From assembly GCF_014058705.1 (NCBI RefSeq), contig NZ_CP059692.1, positions 563,001-627,000 of the forward strand: 64,000 bases of DNA, written 5' to 3'. Under the pieces are notes generated by a model. The model was given only the letters and a program-made list of their open reading frames with translations, did not search any database and was not told the origin of the DNA. Below are positions 62,126 to 64,000 of this stretch, piece by piece. The position numbers were made by a program, and so were the translations under genes. How positions within the stretch are numbered: the first letter of the stretch is position 1; each line of letters opens with the position of its first letter. This stretch comes from Aureimonas mangrovi (lineage in GTDB: Bacteria > Pseudomonadota > Alphaproteobacteria > Rhizobiales > Rhizobiaceae).

Positions 62126-62897
62126 GTTGAAGAAGCTTCCCAGTTGGGCACAGGAGGCGCTGACGCCCCTGATCGTCATGGTTGCTCTCGTTGCCGTATG
62201 GGAGGCGAGCGTTCACCTGTTCGCCATTCCGGGCTACCTTTTCCCCGCACCCAGTGCGATCTGGGAGGCCTTGCAGGCCAACGCAGCGAACGTGGCCGGC
62301 CATACCCTGGCGACGGGTCGAACCATAACGTTTGGCTTCATCGCCTCGATCGTGGTCAGCCTGCCGCTTGCCGTTGCCATAACCTCGTCGCGAACGATGG
62401 CAAACGCCATCTATCCCTTTCTGGTGCTGACGCAGTCGATTCCGAAGGTCGCATTGGCCCCGATCCTGGTCGTGCTGATGGGCGCGAACGAGATGCCGCG
62501 CGTCGTGATCACGTTCCTTGTCGCCTTCTTTCCGTTGGTTCTCGCGATCGCGGCGGGGCTTCAATCGGTGCCGGTCGAACTGATCGAACTAGGGCGGGCC
62601 TGCCGCGCCAACCGATGGAAGGAGCTGGTGCGTATCCGTCTTCCCTACGCGGTGCCGTTCATCTTCTCGGGCTTGAAGGCAGCCATCACGCTGTCCGTGG
62701 TGGGCGCGGTGGTGGCCGAGTTCGTCAACGCCGATCGCGGCCTTGGCTATCTGATCGTCACCTCCACGGCGTTCTTCCAGGTGTCGTTGGCTTGGGCCGC
62801 CCTGATCGTCCTCTCGGTTCTCGGCATTGCCCTGTTTCAGATCGTCGCTCTGGTCGAGCGGCTGGCATTTCCATGGGCGAGCGATGCGGCTCGCTGA
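62058..62897 (+). CDS. ABC transporter permease (SsuC/TauC-like)
   Basis: A 279-residue permease with about six membrane segments and the EAA-like cytoplasmic loop ELIELGRACRANRWKELVRI. Its family-typical features include TGRTITFGFIASIVVSLPLA and SVVGAVVAEFVNADRGLGYLI. The ATG at 62058 gives a 25-residue basic leader and overlaps the ATPase gene by 68 bp; a later start would shorten the overlap but lacks a good ribosome site. It works with the two preceding genes. Confidence 0.94.
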   Translation: MSSKSAPSASGLSYSETEPRPRRLKKLPSWAQEALTPLIVMVALVAVWEASVHLFAIPGYLFPAPSAIWEALQANAANVAGHTLATGRTITFGFIASIVVSLPLAVAITSSRTMANAIYPFLVLTQSIPKVALAPILVVLMGANEMPRVVITFLVAFFPLVLAIAAGLQSVPVELIELGRACRANRWKELVRIRLPYAVPFIFSGLKAAITLSVVGAVVAEFVNADRGLGYLIVTSTAFFQVSLAWAALIVLSVLGIALFQIVALVERLAFPWASDAAR

Positions 62898-62921
62898 GCA
62901 TATCGATAAGGCACGAATGAC

Positions 62922-64000
62922 ATGACGACTTCGACGGTTATTCGCGGTGGACTGGTCCTCGACGTGGATCGCGGCACCGCCGACGCACGCGATATCCTTG
63001 TCCTGGGGGATTCGATCCTGGCCATTGGGGCGCCCGGAATGGACGCGCCGGACGATGCGCAGATCATCAACGCCTCGCGGCGCCTGCTGCATCCCGGTCT
63101 GGTCAACGCCCATACGCATGGTCATGGGGTTCTCGCCAAGGGGATGGGTGATCTCTGGACGCTTGAACTCCTGCTTAATGCCGGACCTTGGATCGGTGGC
63201 GGCCGGCTTCTGGAGGACAAATACCTTTCGACCTTTGTCGGGGCCGTCGAGATGCTGATGAAGGGCTGCACGGCGGCCTACGACCTGACCGCAGAGTTTC
63301 CACTACCGACAGTGGACGGTCTGCACGCCTGCGCTTCGGCCTATGCCGACGCCGGAATGCGTGCCGTGGTCGCCCCTATGGTGGCGGAGTATTCGTTCTA
63401 CGAAGCCATTCCGGGCCTCATGGAGGCGATCCCGGAGAATCTACGCGGCGAGGTTGAGCGCTTCCGGCTGGCCCCTCGCGAAGCGTGCCTTTCGGTCATG
63501 CGTGATGCCGTCCAGCGATGGCCGTTGGATCACGAGATCGTTCGCCCGGCGATCGCTCCGACCATTCCGCATCATTGCTCCGACGAATTTATGCTCGGCT
63601 GCGCCCGGATAGCCCGCGAGCATGGGCTTGGGTTGCACAGCCATGTTCAGGAATCGAAGGTGCAGGTCATAACTGGGATGCGGCGCTACGGGCGCACGCA
63701 GACGGCGCATCTCGACTCCCTCGGTCTGCTTGGGCCCGACTTCACGGTGGCGCACGGCGTGTGGCTGGACGACGAAGACATGCGTATCCTCGCCGGACAC
63801 GGAGCATCCGTTGCGCACAACCCGAGCAGCAACATGCGCCTGGGCAGCGGCCTTGCGGACGTGCGCACGATGATGGACCTCGGCGTGAACGTCGGCGTCG
63901 GCACAGATGGAGCGAATTGCTCGGACAACCTGAACATGTTTGAGGGGATGCGTCTTGCCTCGCTCGTTTCAAAGAGCCGCTCACCGGACACGTCCGTTTG
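62922..64000 (+). CDS. Amidohydrolase (cytosine/chlorohydrolase-type deaminase), partial
   Basis: At least 359 residues, open at the right edge of the window. Metal-dependent amidohydrolase motifs are in order: HTHGH (His 64 and 66), LHSHVQESK (about 238-246), AHGVWLD (about 274), HNPSSNMRLGSG (about 307) and GTDGANCSDN with the catalytic Asp (about 328). This is the TrzA/AtzA/MTA-deaminase/cytosine deaminase branch. With the importer it suggests uptake and deamination or dechlorination of a heterocyclic nitrogen compound; the substrate is unknown. Confidence 0.92.
   Translation, partial: MTTSTVIRGGLVLDVDRGTADARDILVLGDSILAIGAPGMDAPDDAQIINASRRLLHPGLVNAHTHGHGVLAKGMGDLWTLELLLNAGPWIGGGRLLEDKYLSTFVGAVEMLMKGCTAAYDLTAEFPLPTVDGLHACASAYADAGMRAVVAPMVAEYSFYEAIPGLMEAIPENLRGEVERFRLAPREACLSVMRDAVQRWPLDHEIVRPAIAPTIPHHCSDEFMLGCARIAREHGLGLHSHVQESKVQVITGMRRYGRTQTAHLDSLGLLGPDFTVAHGVWLDDEDMRILAGHGASVAHNPSSNMRLGSGLADVRTMMDLGVNVGVGTDGANCSDNLNMFEGMRLASLVSKSRSPDTSV

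Overview
The window is chromosomal DNA from an alphaproteobacterium of the order Hyphomicrobiales (Rhizobiales). It is GC-rich, and the gene order is the vertically inherited backbone of that order: acnA next to ccmABCDG, yciB-ftsY-mtaB-dapF next to ffh-rpsP-rimM-trmD-rplS-leuC, sdhCDAB, atpHAGDC, and the long block rplU-rpmA-obgE-proB-proA-nadD-rsfS-rlmH-envC-ctpA-rppH. Aurantimonadaceae-like bacteria would fit, but the genus cannot be fixed by reading alone.

Layout. 1-3 kb: aconitase (minus), divergent from the cytochrome c maturation genes ccmA-ccmB-(GNAT)-ccmC-ccmD-ccmG (3.3-6.6 kb). 6.6-8.4 kb: an MFS exporter operon with a 43-residue membrane protein and a MarR regulator. 8.4-17.6 kb (minus): DUF533 protein, YciB, an FMN-dependent L-lactate dehydrogenase, FtsY, MtaB, DapF, an Old Yellow Enzyme and a membrane-anchored EEP protein. 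18-28 kb (mostly plus): SRP protein Ffh, S16, a PAS-GGDEF protein, RimM, an ABM protein, TrmD, L19 and LeuC, interrupted by minus-strand EamA and TauE exporters. 27.8-40.5 kb: a membrane GGDEF protein, a GNAT protein, the succinate dehydrogenase locus with two extra genes between sdhA and sdhB, MsrA, a DUF302 protein, Dps, transaldolase (minus), PriA and a small membrane protein. 40.7-45.9 kb: F1 ATP synthase with a small Cys-containing protein between atpD and atpC. 46-58.4 kb: a minus-strand cell envelope, ribosome assembly and proline synthesis block. 58.9 kb: tRNA-Ser(CGA). 59.3-64 kb: an accessory catabolic cluster of an IclR regulator, an ABC importer (binding protein, ATPase, permease) and an amidohydrolase cut by the window end.

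How the genes work together. The backbone couples the TCA cycle and respiration (AcnA, SDH, F1 ATPase, heme delivery to cytochrome c) with co-translational membrane targeting (Ffh, FtsY), ribosome and tRNA maturation (RimM, TrmD, RsfS, RlmH, ObgE, S16, L19, L21, L27) and envelope maintenance (YciB, EnvC-like protein, CtpA). The last 5 kb looks like a substrate-induced scavenging operon: IclR probably controls a divergent importer plus a deaminase-type hydrolase.

Most notable observations. (1) ftsY is split by a -1 frame change exactly at a run of nine A residues. (2) A 14-of-16 match to the chromosome partition site parS lies inside dapF, with a second perfect palindrome next to it. (3) A VapD-family gene and an App1-type phosphatase gene sit inside the sdh locus. 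(4) The MarR gene appears to be leaderless, with an operator-like palindrome over its -10 box. (5) A diverged hairpin repeat occurs twice, once over the start of the envC-like gene. (6) A strong terminator upstream of the tRNA gene has no known transcript. No CRISPR array, insertion sequence, integrase or rRNA gene was seen.
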